Source of the DNA: an uncultured Capnocytophaga sp.
Lineage (GTDB): Bacteria > Bacteroidota > Bacteroidia > Flavobacteriales > Flavobacteriaceae
Direction of reading: 5' to 3'
NCBI RefSeq assembly: GCF_938029845.1
Contig: NZ_CALHGG010000005.1
Location: 1 to 26,035 of the forward strand
DNA length: 26,035 bases
Shown here: piece by piece, positions 1 to 7,557 of the stretch
Layout: each line of letters starts with the position of its first letter
How positions within the stretch are numbered: position 1 is the first letter of the stretch
Notes under the pieces: model-generated
Databases searched by the model: none
Seen by the model: the letters and a program-made list of their open reading frames with translations, nothing else
What the model was told of the DNA's origin: nothing
Made by a program: the position numbers and the translations under genes

Positions 1-128
1 CCTTGATTTTGTTTAAATTTTGTTTGATTTCTGAGGCACAGCCTCATTCCTCTAACTCAACTTCACACCCCATTTTCTCATTTTCTAATTTCCTAATTCT
101 CTAATTTTTAACCCTTATCGTACTACGA

Positions 129-160
129 CTTGCTAATTTGCTAATTACGTCGTATCTTTG
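129..160 (+). promoter_or_regulatory. Bacteroidetes-type promoter upstream of dut
   Basis: A -33 CTTG (129-132) is followed after 20 bp by TATCTTTG (153-160), matching the Bacteroidetes consensus TAnnTTTG. Transcription would start near 166 and leave a leader of about 107 nt before dut. An 11-codon ORF (189-224, MNTPQELWRYK) lies in this leader. Its role, if any, is unknown. Positions 1-128 hold only T/C-rich low-complexity intergenic sequence. Confidence 0.6.
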
Positions 161-242
161 CACCCAATAATAAAAGAAAACATCAAGAATGAATACACCG
201 CAAGAATTGTGGCGCTACAAGTAATTAGTAATAAACACCGCA

Positions 243-257
243 AACTTTGCCAAAGTT
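243..257. repeat. Short palindromic intergenic repeat, copy 1 of 3
   Basis: AACTTTGCCAAAGTT is a 15-bp palindrome around its central base, just upstream of dut. Related copies occur at 1531-1545 (two mismatches) and 1549-1563 (AACTCTGGCAAAGTT), both upstream of the EnvC-like gene. Each copy is followed by GAAA or TGAAA, so the repeat extends slightly beyond the palindrome. The function is unknown. Confidence 0.5.
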
Positions 258-272
258 GAAACCCACTAAAAA

Positions 273-710
273 ATGACAGTAAAGATAAAAAACCTATCAA
301 ATAACGAGCTCCCTTCATATCAAACCGAAGGAGCCGCAGGCGTAGACCTAAGAGCTAATTTGCCTAACAGTAACATCACCTTACAACCCTTAGAGCGCAC
401 CCTCGTGCCTACCGGCTTATTCTTAGAAATACCCGAAGGTTATGAAGCACAAGTGCGTCCGCGTAGCGGTATGGCAATCAAGCACGGCATTACAGTAATC
501 AACAGCCCAGGTACTATCGATTGTGATTATCGTGGCGAGGTAAAAGTACCTATCGTAAACCTATCCAATGAACCCTTTACCATTGCCCACAGCGACCGTA
601 TTGCCCAAATGGTATTTGCCAAGTATGAGAAAGCCACTTTTGAAACTGTAACCGAGCTTTCACAAACTGAAAGAGGTGCCGGAGGCTTTGGAAGCACCGG
701 AGGTAATTAA
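273..710 (+). CDS. dut: dUTP diphosphatase (dUTPase)
   Basis: This enzyme hydrolyses dUTP to dUMP and diphosphate, keeping uracil out of DNA and supplying the precursor of dTMP. All five motifs of the homotrimeric dUTPase family are visible in order: AGVDLRA (residues 22-28), PRSGMA (63-68), [11 protein letters not shown] (from 80, with catalytic Asp83), DRIAQMVF, and the C-terminal glycine-rich arm [11 protein letters not shown] that closes over the active site. The length of 145 residues is normal for bacterial enzymes. It is the first gene of a short chromosomal run: the DUF4292 lipoprotein gene starts 30 bp downstream. Codon use is balanced and less A+T-rich than in the mobile region to the right. 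The identification is secure. Confidence 0.97.
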   Translation: MTVKIKNLSNNELPSYQTEGAAGVDLRANLPNSNITLQPLERTLVPTGLFLEIPEGYEAQVRPRSGMAIKHGITVINSPGTIDCDYRGEVKVPIVNLSNEPFTIAHSDRIAQMVFAKYEKATFETVTELSQTERGAGGFGSTGGN

Positions 711-740
711 GCAAATAGTCTCATTGAGAAATAACATATT

Positions 741-1517
741 ATGAAAAAAATCATCTTAATCCTTACAGTCTTGCTATTGGTGAGCTGTAAAACCAAACAA
801 GCAGTAGTAACCCCCGCTGGCAGAACAAGCGTTGATAAACAAGCCAAAGAAATTATCAACCGCCACCTAAAATCGTTTCCTACTTTTAAAACACTTAGCG
901 CTAACCTGCAAGTAACTTATAAAGACGGTAAGAATGAGCAGAGTTTGCCTCTATCTTTCCGTATGGAGAAAGACAAAACAATATGGATATCCGCTCCTTT
1001 GGGAGTAGCCAAAGCACTCATCACCCCCGAAAAAGCCGAATATTATAACCGTTTAGACAGTTCTTTTTTCAGCGGTGATTTTAGCTATATCAGCAAACTG
1101 TTAGGCATTGATGTAGGTTTTAACGAATTACAGAACCTATTATTAGGCAATGCGCTTTACAGTCTCAACTTTAAAAGCGAAGGTTTTATCAAGCTCCTCC
1201 CTGAGGACAACAACCGCTATAATATTGAGGTCACCGGCGAGTCGCCCGTGGAAGTGATTTACCGCTTCCTACCTGATAATTACCGTGTGGAGGTTACCGA
1301 AGTAAATCATTTGGGAGCAAACCAAAAGGCAATAGCAACTTACAGCTATCAGCAAGTGGGGGAACTCTTATTACCTCTCTCCATTAAGATAGTTGCCAGC
1401 GAGGGAGAGAATAGCACCCAAATCATTTTAGAGTTCAAAGGATTGGATTTAGATAAAAAACTATCCTTCCCCTTTAAAATCCCATCGGGAATGAAAGAAA
1501 TAACAATAAACAAGTAA
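741..1517 (+). CDS. DUF4292 family lipoprotein
   Basis: This is an exported lipoprotein of 258 residues. The N-terminus MKKIILILTVLLLVSC is a type II signal peptide with lipobox LVSC and acylated Cys16. The mature part, with few charged clusters and alternating hydrophobic residues, fits the beta-rich DUF4292 family of Bacteroidetes, whose molecular function is not established; an outer-membrane-associated role is plausible. In Flavobacteriia it is commonly found beside an EnvC/M23-type gene, as here, and after dut. It follows dut with 30 bp between them and is separated from the EnvC-like gene by about 80 bp containing two palindromic repeats. The family call comes from overall resemblance and context. 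Confidence 0.85.
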   Translation: MKKIILILTVLLLVSCKTKQAVVTPAGRTSVDKQAKEIINRHLKSFPTFKTLSANLQVTYKDGKNEQSLPLSFRMEKDKTIWISAPLGVAKALITPEKAEYYNRLDSSFFSGDFSYISKLLGIDVGFNELQNLLLGNALYSLNFKSEGFIKLLPEDNNRYNIEVTGESPVEVIYRFLPDNYRVEVTEVNHLGANQKAIATYSYQQVGELLLPLSIKIVASEGENSTQIILEFKGLDLDKKLSFPFKIPSGMKEITINK

Positions 1518-1530
1518 CAAATGTGTCGCA

Positions 1531-1563
1531 AATTTTACCAAAGTTTGAAACTCTGGCAAAGTT
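1531..1563. repeat. Short palindromic intergenic repeat, copies 2 and 3
   Basis: Two adjacent copies of the palindrome described upstream of dut: 1531-1545 (AATTTTACCAAAGTT) and 1549-1563 (AACTCTGGCAAAGTT), separated by 3 bp. Both lie between the DUF4292 gene and the EnvC-like gene. Confidence 0.45.
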
Positions 1564-1598
1564 GAAAATACGTTAAACTGTCCGTCGTGCTACGACCT

Positions 1599-2867
1599 AT
1601 GAATATACTAAAAATCACACTGTTTTTGCTTTGCTTTCCGCTACTCCTTACAGCGCAAACTAAGCAAAAAGAATTAGAACAACGCAAGAAGGCTCTGCTT
1701 GAACAAATCAAGCAGATGTCCGCTTTACGCCAACAACAAAGTCAGCAACACAAAACTACCATTCAGCAGATAGAAGTTGCTAATGAGAAGATATTAGCGC
1801 GCACACGCCTAATACAAATCAATCAGCAGCAGGCGAATTTGCTTTCCAAAGAAATAGCTGACAACGAGGAACAACTGCGTACCCTCAAAAAAGAATTGGA
1901 ATACCACAAAGGCGAATACGCTAAGATTATCAAACAGTCGTTCAAAAGTAAATCGGCACAAAACCGATTGCTGTTTTTGCTCTCTTCTGAAAGTTTTTCG
2001 CAAGCCTACAAGCGATTGGCTTATATGAAACAGTATGCCAACTATCGCAAAGAGCAGGTGAGCCTCATACGAGAAAAGACTGATAAAATAAAGACTATCA
2101 ACAATACTTTGGTAGCCCAACGCAATACTAAAAACCAAGTATTGGAAGAGCAACGCCAAGAGCAAGCTACTTTGGAGACGGAGAAAAAGGAGTTGGAAGT
2201 GTTGGCTACCAATATCCGTGCCGCAGAGCGCAACTATGAAGCGCAGATACGCGAAAAACAAAAACAAGCTAACGCTATCGACCGCGAAATACAGCGCCTG
2301 ATTCGTTTGGCTATTATAGAGGCAAATAAACGTGAGAAAGAGCGTTTAGCTGCTTTAAACAGAGGAAAAAACGCTCCTAAAACTACTTCTTCTCCTTCCT
2401 CAGGTTCTAATACTGAAATTATTTTTGTACTTACTCCCGAATCGCGTAAAGTAGCCGATAGCTTCGAAGCCAACAAGGGTAATCTTATTTGGCCAGTGGC
2501 AAAGGGCTACAAATCGCAAGGTTTTGGGGTGTATTACGACCCTGTATATCCTGAGTTGCAACATTACAATAATGGGGTGACCATTGCTACTGAAAAGGGT
2601 TCAGAAGCCCGTTGTGTGTTTGAAGGCGAAGTATCAGCCATACAATCGATACCAGGAAGTAACAAAGTAGTGCAGGTGCGACACGGTAACTACATCACTA
2701 TTTATTACAATCTCACTGATGTGTATGTAAAGAAAGGAGATAAGGTAAAAGCCAAAGAGCCTCTTGGCAAAATCTTCACCGATAGCAATGGCAAGACCGA
2801 AATGAAGTTCTTTATATATAAAAACACTACCCGCCTCAACCCCGAATTCTGGATACATAAAATGTAA
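1599..2867 (+). CDS. EnvC-like murein hydrolase activator (degenerate LytM/M23 domain)
   Basis: This 422-residue exported protein probably activates an N-acetylmuramyl-L-alanine amidase for daughter-cell separation, as EnvC does. The ATG at 1599 is preferred over the in-frame GTG at 1587 because it gives a compact signal peptide ending LLLTAQ. A long Gln/Glu/Lys-rich coiled coil follows (about residues 22-250), then a Ser/Thr-rich linker and a C-terminal LytM fold. The zinc ligands of active M23 peptidases are missing: the HxxxD site reads HYNNGVT, the later HxH-type positions read YYNL and EMKFFIY. It is therefore unlikely to be a peptidase itself. It ends just before a strong terminator. 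Confidence 0.88.
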   Translation: MNILKITLFLLCFPLLLTAQTKQKELEQRKKALLEQIKQMSALRQQQSQQHKTTIQQIEVANEKILARTRLIQINQQQANLLSKEIADNEEQLRTLKKELEYHKGEYAKIIKQSFKSKSAQNRLLFLLSSESFSQAYKRLAYMKQYANYRKEQVSLIREKTDKIKTINNTLVAQRNTKNQVLEEQRQEQATLETEKKELEVLATNIRAAERNYEAQIREKQKQANAIDREIQRLIRLAIIEANKREKERLAALNRGKNAPKTTSSPSSGSNTEIIFVLTPESRKVADSFEANKGNLIWPVAKGYKSQGFGVYYDPVYPELQHYNNGVTIATEKGSEARCVFEGEVSAIQSIPGSNKVVQVRHGNYITIYYNLTDVYVKKGDKVKAKEPLGKIFTDSNGKTEMKFFIYKNTTRLNPEFWIHKM

Positions 2868-2876
2868 TAACATAAC

Positions 2877-2917
2877 AAAATCCCTACAAAAGTTTACTTT
2901 CTTTTGTAGGGATTTTT
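2877..2917. terminator. Strong intrinsic terminator after the EnvC-like gene
   Basis: TCCCTACAAAAG (2881-2892) pairs perfectly with CTTTTGTAGGGA (2901-2912) around an 8-nt loop. An A-run precedes it and a T-run follows, so it can stop transcription in both directions. It closes the chromosomal operon. Confidence 0.9.
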
Positions 2918-3465
2918 ATATGCTGGTTATTGATTGGTTGTGTGAATTTTGAGAGTTACTCAAAGCTTTCTCTAAGGTTATTGATGATTAACAGTTGTGA
3001 TGGGTATTGATAGGTGGCTTAGTTGCTGAATTTACACAGAATGAGATGTAAATATAGTTGTAAATCAGTTTTGTATATGTAAAACTGACATCAAATTAAA
3101 GTTTTGTTATGTTATTCCGAACTGACGTAATTCCAATGCAAGTTTGAGACAAAGAACTATGGGAGAGTGTTATTAAAAGAGTAAACAGACATTATTTTTA
3201 CATTAATAATATGTTATACATTATACATAAAAATAAATTAGAAAACTACAAAACCCTCGAAGGTATTGTAGTCCCTGAACTCCTAAGAAAATACACCGGT
3301 TTTGATATCATCAACTAATGGGCTAATAAGTAATTTTGAAAAATTGCAAAGTTTTTTCTATCCCCTAATCTCTATCTTCTAAAAATTCTTCATATCACGC
3401 AAAACCCTATACTAAATAAAAACAATAAACCAACTATCAATAACAAATAACAAACGACTAATCCA
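2918..3465. other. Junction spacer between chromosomal genes and element genes
   Basis: This is a 548-bp gap without an intact gene. It contains an 8-bp inverted repeat (TCAGTTTT 3065-3072 with AAAACTGA 3081-3088) and the serS-like fragment listed separately. No transposase or integrase remnant was recognised. It is the most likely zone for the left boundary of the mobile region, since the gene content changes across it and the composition shifts soon afterwards. Confidence 0.5.
3211..3318 (+). pseudogene. Fragment resembling the C-terminus of seryl-tRNA synthetase
   Basis: The 35-codon reading frame contains LENYKTLEGIVVPELLRKY followed by TGFDIIN and a stop. It resembles the conserved end of bacterial SerRS (pattern EN-x-T-x-EGI-x-VP-x-L-x-x-YTGFD-x-I). 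About 26 codons look homologous; the first 9 or so do not. There is no room for the catalytic domain upstream, so this is a relic and not a gene. It may be a displaced 3' end left by integration into serS or by another rearrangement. The homology is recognised by eye only. Confidence 0.55.
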
Positions 3466-3496
3466 TTTGTCTTTTGCTATTATTTTACTACCTTTG
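3466..3496 (+). promoter_or_regulatory. Promoter of the adenine methylase gene
   Basis: TTTG (3466-3469), 19 bp, TACCTTTG (3489-3496). Transcription would begin near 3502, which rules out the longer in-frame start at 3474 and supports the ATG at 3522. Confidence 0.75.
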
Positions 3497-3521
3497 TCCC
3501 CAAAAAATAATCACTCAAAAA

Positions 3522-4418
3522 ATGCTTACATACACCTATCAAAAAATAAAATCACCCCTTAATTACATAGGAGGAAAAACAAAAATATTAAACCAAATAC
3601 TCCCCCTATTCCCAAAGTATATCAACAACTTTGTCGATATATTTGCAGGAGGTTGCAATGTAGGTATCAATGTAGAAGCAAACAAAGTCTATTTCAATGA
3701 TAATCTTTCTTTTCTTATAGAAATGTATCGCTACTTTCAGCAAAACGAATTAGAAAGTACACTCTCTTATATCCAAAACAGAATAGCCACCCTTGGGCTC
3801 TCCCTTACCAATGAAGAAGCCTACAAAAAATTACGCAATGCCTACAACCAGCACAAACACCCCTTAGACCTCTTTGTCCTCATAGCCTACTCCTTTAACC
3901 ACCAAATACGCTTCAACAATAACCACCAATTCAACAACCCTTTTGGCAAAAACCGAAGCAGTTTTAACCCCTCAATGAAGCACAATCTTGAGCAGTTCAT
4001 TATCCAAATTAAGGAAACACAACCCATTTTCTCAAGCCTTTGCTTTACCGATTTTGATTATTCTTTCCTTACCCAAAATGATTTTCTGTATGCCGACCCT
4101 CCCTATCTCATCACCACAGGCACCTATAATGACGGCAAACGGGGATTTAAAGGTTGGAATGAAAAAACAGAACATCAATTACTTGCCCTTTTAGACCAAC
4201 TCAATGCAAGAGGCATCAAATTTGCCCTTTCTAATGTATTAGAACACAAAGGAAAAGAAAATACCATCCTAAAAGAATGGCTTCACAACCGCCCCCAGTA
4301 TGTAGTCAATCACATCAATACCCATTACGCCAATGCCAATTATCAAACCCTTATACGCAACAAAAACGCTTCCAATGAAGTACTAATTACTAATTATATA
4401 TCTAAAAAATCATTCTAA
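3522..4418 (+). CDS. DNA adenine methylase (Dam/D12 class N6-adenine methyltransferase)
   Basis: This 298-residue enzyme would transfer a methyl group from S-adenosylmethionine to N6 of adenine in a short recognition site. Visible motifs are NYIGGKTK near the N-terminus (residues 14-21, motif X), DIFAGGCNVG (39-48, the SAM-binding motif I) and the catalytic DPPY (192-195), in the order typical of alpha-class D12 enzymes such as Dam and M.DpnII. The ATG at 3522 is chosen because the promoter overlaps the upstream extension. No restriction endonuclease accompanies it, so it is probably an orphan methylase serving protection or regulation. Its codon use, rich in CCC and CTC, resembles the chromosomal genes to the left more than the A+T-rich genes to the right. 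Confidence 0.93.
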   Translation: MLTYTYQKIKSPLNYIGGKTKILNQILPLFPKYINNFVDIFAGGCNVGINVEANKVYFNDNLSFLIEMYRYFQQNELESTLSYIQNRIATLGLSLTNEEAYKKLRNAYNQHKHPLDLFVLIAYSFNHQIRFNNNHQFNNPFGKNRSSFNPSMKHNLEQFIIQIKETQPIFSSLCFTDFDYSFLTQNDFLYADPPYLITTGTYNDGKRGFKGWNEKTEHQLLALLDQLNARGIKFALSNVLEHKGKENTILKEWLHNRPQYVVNHINTHYANANYQTLIRNKNASNEVLITNYISKKSF

Positions 4419-4423
4419 TATGG

Positions 4424-4457
4424 AAAATATTTAGCGGTCAAAAAGAAAATATTTTTT
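4424..4457 (+). terminator. Possible A+T-rich terminator after the adenine methylase
   Basis: AAAATATTT (4424-4432) can pair with AAATATTTT (4447-4455) across a 14-nt loop and is followed by T residues. The stem contains no G-C pairs, so it is a weak candidate. Confidence 0.3.
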
Positions 4458-4469
4458 ATTATTTAAATA

Positions 4470-4480
4470 AATATCATATT
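4470..4480. repeat. AATATCATATT operator-like palindrome, copy 1
   Basis: AATAT-C-ATATT is an inverted repeat around one base, embedded in TAAATAAATATCATATTTAA. It lies about 43 bp upstream of the -33 element of the following promoter. Further exact copies are at 5549, 9380, 9601 and 13421. Variants are at 9072, 13255, 21878 and 22355. Confidence 0.5.
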
Positions 4481-4523
4481 TAAATAAACAAATAAAAAAT
4501 AATAAAAATAAATTACCTTTTAC

Positions 4524-4554
4524 TTGGTAGTCTCATTTCTTTGTACTACCTTTG
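4524..4554 (+). promoter_or_regulatory. Promoter of the left gene block
   Basis: TTG (4524-4526), 20 bp, TACCTTTG (4547-4554). The segment from the -33 region to CACAC is almost identical to the promoter at 13307-13337, with 2 differences in 37 bp. Both have an AATATCATATT-type palindrome about 43 bp upstream, which suggests shared control. Confidence 0.8.
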
Positions 4555-4574
4555 CACACGAAAAAATAAACGTT

Positions 4575-4937
4575 ATGAAATCAAAAAGAATATTGGAGTT
4601 TGTTCATGCAGAAGAGTTTAAGGCTTGGGCGCGCAGTGAAACTCATCCTTATCTTGCAATATATTATATTTTTGAGGATTTTTCTTTAGAGGGAAAAGAA
4701 AGATATAATAGAGAGAGATTTGAACAAATAATGGATAGTATAAAAACAAGGACAAAAGAATATTACGAAAAAGGAGATTTGGAATGGAAAGAAAAAGGTA
4801 CTATAGATTTTTTTTTAAATGATTTGACAGAGGAAGAGTTTGATTATGCTTGTCAAAGATTAGATATAATAAAAGAAGGAAAAAATCAACTTTCTCATGA
4901 AGAAATCATGAAACTATTCAATGAAGATTATTACTAA
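4575..4937 (+). CDS. Hypothetical protein, 120 residues
   Basis: No family was recognised. The ATG at 4575 is used because the promoter -7 box ends at 4554; the longer frame from 4524 would start inside the promoter. The protein is acidic and predicted soluble and helical, beginning MKSKRILEFVHAEEFKAWAR and rich in Glu, Lys and aromatic residues, with no signal peptide or membrane segment. It is the first gene behind a strong promoter, followed after 26 bp by another hypothetical gene and then parA, so it may belong to the maintenance functions of the element. Codon use is strongly A+T-rich. Confidence 0.75.
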   Translation: MKSKRILEFVHAEEFKAWARSETHPYLAIYYIFEDFSLEGKERYNRERFEQIMDSIKTRTKEYYEKGDLEWKEKGTIDFFLNDLTEEEFDYACQRLDIIKEGKNQLSHEEIMKLFNEDYY

Positions 4938-4963
4938 TTTTTTAAATTTAAAAACGAACAAAA

Positions 4964-5518
4964 ATGAATACTACAGAATTTTTAATTAAGTACATCCAAA
5001 ATTGGTTTTGGATTTATAGACCTGAGTTAGACCTCAGAGGAGACGAAGCAAAAAGAATTTACAATGAAATAAACGAAATTCTTTCGCTTGATAAAATGGA
5101 AGTAATTACCAATGAAAAGGGGGAAGTTATTAGTAACGAGAGGGACGAAAAAGCCATGCTCGTAAGAGATTATCTAGAAGAAAACTATACAAGCTACACT
5201 AATTTGGTGTGTGCAGCAGTTTTGGAAGAAGATGAATTTCGTCATGCTACTGCTGCCATGAAAGAAATAGGTTTCTTCTACGAAGAGGAATATAAACTCC
5301 TTGTTGAGTTGATTAAGAACAAAAGAGATTGGTATAAACAATACCAAGACACCAAAGATTTGTTTGACGATGAAAGTTTCAAAGAGCATATCCGACAAAT
5401 GCTTAGAGAAAGAAGATGGAATGATAATTTGCCAGTGCCAAAAGTAGAGCCTTTTGACCCCACTATAAAGAGCGCTTATCCACCCGTTGAATATTTGGAC
5501 ACACTCACTTATTTGTAA
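4964..5518 (+). CDS. Hypothetical protein, 184 residues
   Basis: No family was recognised. The protein is acidic and probably all-helical, with several aromatic clusters (NWFWIYRPELDLRG near the N-terminus) and a Pro-rich C-terminus (LPVPKVEPFDPTIKSAYPP). There is no signal peptide or membrane segment. It starts 26 bp after the 120-residue gene and is probably co-transcribed with it. The tail followed by LDTLTYL might be a protein-interaction segment, but this is only a guess. Confidence 0.75.
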   Translation: MNTTEFLIKYIQNWFWIYRPELDLRGDEAKRIYNEINEILSLDKMEVITNEKGEVISNERDEKAMLVRDYLEENYTSYTNLVCAAVLEEDEFRHATAAMKEIGFFYEEEYKLLVELIKNKRDWYKQYQDTKDLFDDESFKEHIRQMLRERRWNDNLPVPKVEPFDPTIKSAYPPVEYLDTLTYL

Positions 5519-5548
5519 ACAACTAAATTATTTTGTCTATAAATAATA

Positions 5549-5559
5549 AATATCATATT
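5549..5559. repeat. AATATCATATT operator-like palindrome, copy 2
   Basis: Exact copy of the palindrome, 46 bp upstream of the parA start codon. No TAnnTTTG promoter was found between it and the gene. Confidence 0.5.
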
Positions 5560-5594
5560 TAAGTAAAACAGTAAAAATAATAATATTAAAGAAA

Positions 5595-6368
5595 ATGATT
5601 ATAGTAAATTTGAACAGAAAGGGAGGGGTTGGAAAGACCACCAACACCATTCATATAGCTGCCGTATTGGCAAGTAAAGGAGCTAAAGTATTATTGGTAG
5701 ATGCTGATAGTCAATGTGATTTATCAGGGGGGTGCAACATCAGAAATGAAAAGCTATTGGACAGCTTTAATATCGTGGATTTGTTAGAGGGAAACCCTAA
5801 AGGAAAAGAAGAAGTTTTGATACAAGTGGATGAGAACATGTTTGTTCTAACTGGTTCTCAAAATTTTGATGCTCAGAACTATAAAAAGAACGCTCTTAAA
5901 AAGGCGCTAGACCCAATAAAGGACGCTTTTGATTTTGTCTTTATAGATGTTCCTCCTGCGGGAATTGTTGCTACCTCCACTACTCCTGCCGAGCTTGCTT
6001 TGTTTGCTTGTGATTACTATATGTGTACTTTATATCCTGATTACTTTTCATCAAAAAATCTTAATGATTTTTTGCAGAGTGTAGAGGAATTAAAGGAAAA
6101 GAACAAACTTCCATTACAGCTTATTGGAGCATATTTTTCCAATGTAAATCCACAGACGATAATGTATAAGAATTTGGCAGAATTGATGAATACACATGCC
6201 AAAGAAACCTTTTTTCAAACCTTTATCAGACGTTCAGAAAATGTAGTTAAAGCAAGTTGGGAAGGAAAGACAATATTCCAATATGACCATAATTGTACTG
6301 TAGCACAGGATTATCTAAATCTAACAAACGAAATGCTTAAAAAACTTGGTATAAAAAAATGGAAATAA
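5595..6368 (+). CDS. ParA family partition ATPase
   Basis: This 257-residue ATPase would segregate the element by forming dynamic nucleoid-bound structures. The deviant Walker A box RKGGVGKTT (residues 8-16) contains both the signature Lys9 and Lys14. DADSQ (36-40) is the A' motif, and FVFIDVPP is Walker B. There is no N-terminal DNA-binding extension, so it is of the short ParA/MinD-like (type Ib) class, which usually pairs with a small non-canonical ParB. No recognisable parB follows. The gene overlapping its 3' end by 10 bp at 6359 is the positional candidate for the partner. The 146-bp repeats near 17847-18375 are a candidate centromere. Confidence 0.9.
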   Translation: MIIVNLNRKGGVGKTTNTIHIAAVLASKGAKVLLVDADSQCDLSGGCNIRNEKLLDSFNIVDLLEGNPKGKEEVLIQVDENMFVLTGSQNFDAQNYKKNALKKALDPIKDAFDFVFIDVPPAGIVATSTTPAELALFACDYYMCTLYPDYFSSKNLNDFLQSVEELKEKNKLPLQLIGAYFSNVNPQTIMYKNLAELMNTHAKETFFQTFIRRSENVVKASWEGKTIFQYDHNCTVAQDYLNLTNEMLKKLGIKKWK

Positions 6369-6823
6369 ATCTTTTTAATTTTGGCAATAATTACCTTGAT
6401 GATAGTTCCTTCTTTGAAAACCTTGAAGAATACGCTTCTTTTAAAGAGAAGTGGAAAAAAAGAGGGGGAAAAGATATTATTGATGAGATGTTTTACTCTT
6501 TAATAATAGGAGAAATTCTTTTCTGTGTTGTAGATAAAAACGTATTTTCTATAAAACATATAAGGGAAAATAATATTGATGGACATACTTTAGATAATAG
6601 ACTATTGTCTATTGAGAAGTATAATAAAAGAATATTTGATTTTATTACGACTAAAAGAAAAGGAGAACAAATGGAACTCTTTTCTATTTGGGCAAAGGAA
6701 TTTGTAAAAATTTTTATAGGATTAAAAATTTTCTTTCTTACGGATAGAAAAGAGTTAGCAGCGGATTATAGATATATAGAGTTTATAATCAATAAGATAA
6801 CTATCTTTTATAATGAAAAATAA
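6359..6823 (+). CDS. Hypothetical protein overlapping parA, 154 residues
   Basis: No family was recognised. It starts inside the last codons of parA (10-bp overlap in another frame), which suggests translational coupling. The protein is mixed acidic/basic and helical, with a hydrophobic stretch (FVKIFIGLKIFFL) that might be buried core and not a true membrane segment. Position alone makes it a candidate ParA partner. No ribbon-helix-helix or HTH motif is evident, so that role is speculative. The frame is well filled and A+T-rich like its neighbours. Confidence 0.7.
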   Translation: MEINLFNFGNNYLDDSSFFENLEEYASFKEKWKKRGGKDIIDEMFYSLIIGEILFCVVDKNVFSIKHIRENNIDGHTLDNRLLSIEKYNKRIFDFITTKRKGEQMELFSIWAKEFVKIFIGLKIFFLTDRKELAADYRYIEFIINKITIFYNEK

Positions 6824-6899
6824 AAGTATAGTAATAGTCTAATATAAAGCTAAGAAAAAAGCGGTCAAAAGAAAAATAATAATATTAAAAATCAAAATC

Positions 6900-7187
6900 A
6901 TGACAAATCAAACATTACATCTACAAGAGTGGGTAAATAAGAAAAAGATTACACCACAAAACATTTCTCATAGTGAAATACACAGTTTTATTATGAAAGA
7001 ATTTCCTATCTATGATTATGTAGAAGACCTTTCTTTTTTAGAGGAAGACTTTCATGCAAGAATAGAATTAAATATAGAAAGAGAAGAAACTATTCGTGTC
7101 GGAGAAGAAGAATATCATGTAACTTTATCAGAGTTGGAAAATAAAAAATATATGATAACCTCTTATAATAAACGTTGGAAAAAATAA
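6900..7187 (+). CDS. Hypothetical protein, 95 residues
   Basis: No family was recognised. It is a small soluble protein with an acidic middle (EDLSFLEEDFHARIELNIE) and a Lys-rich end. It is preceded by a 76-bp gap that contains a TCTAATATA site (6838-6846), the same motif found in the 146-bp repeats, and an A-rich leader. A membrane protein gene follows 4 bp downstream, so the two are probably translated from one message. Confidence 0.65.
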   Translation: MTNQTLHLQEWVNKKKITPQNISHSEIHSFIMKEFPIYDYVEDLSFLEEDFHARIELNIEREETIRVGEEEYHVTLSELENKKYMITSYNKRWKK

Positions 7188-7191
7188 TATT

Positions 7192-7557
7192 ATGATTTCT
7201 ATATTAATTTTTTGTATTGGGGTGTTTCTTTGTGTTCTTTCAATGATTTTAGTATCTTTTTCTTTATACAACAGAAAATGGGCTTCTTCCTTGAAAGCTA
7301 TTCTGATTTGTGCAATAGGAATTTGTCTTATTTATTATGCAAAAAATCAATTAGAAGAAAAAAGAGAAAAATTAGAACATAGCATCACTAAAAAGGACAT
7401 CACTAAAAAAGAAATAAAAGAAGAGCAAACTCCTTATGTATGGGGAAAGATAGCTGAAGCCTTATCGTTGGCTTTTACCTTTTGTGTTTTGTCATGGACA
7501 ACAGTTCTTCATTTAAAAGGAATAGAAGAAAAATATAAAAGAGATGAAAATAATTGA
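7192..7557 (+). CDS. Small membrane protein, 121 residues, three predicted helices
   Basis: Two hydrophobic segments lie near the N-terminus (MISILIFCIGVFLCVLSMIL and roughly residues 34-50, ending IGICLIYY). A charged Lys/Glu-rich stretch follows, then a third hydrophobic segment near the C-terminus (ALSLAFTFCVLSWTTVLHL). No family was recognised. Its last 14 bp overlap the start of the cytosine methylase gene in another frame, which indicates coupled expression. A link to conjugation, exclusion or defence cannot be decided from sequence alone. Confidence 0.7.
   Translation: MISILIFCIGVFLCVLSMILVSFSLYNRKWASSLKAILICAIGICLIYYAKNQLEEKREKLEHSITKKDITKKEIKEEQTPYVWGKIAEALSLAFTFCVLSWTTVLHLKGIEEKYKRDENN

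Noticed and set aside
1809..2267. 152-codon minus-strand frame inside the EnvC-like gene
   Set aside because: It is the antisense of a coiled-coil coding region, whose repetitive codons leave long open antisense frames.
3474..3521. N-terminal extension of the adenine methylase
   Set aside because: The extension overlaps the promoter, and transcription would start downstream of it.
4433..6875. Shared AGCGGTCAAAA plus GAAAA segments at 4433 and 6860 as element ends
   Set aside because: The match is short, both lie in A-rich intergenic DNA inside the region, and no terminal repeat structure accompanies them.
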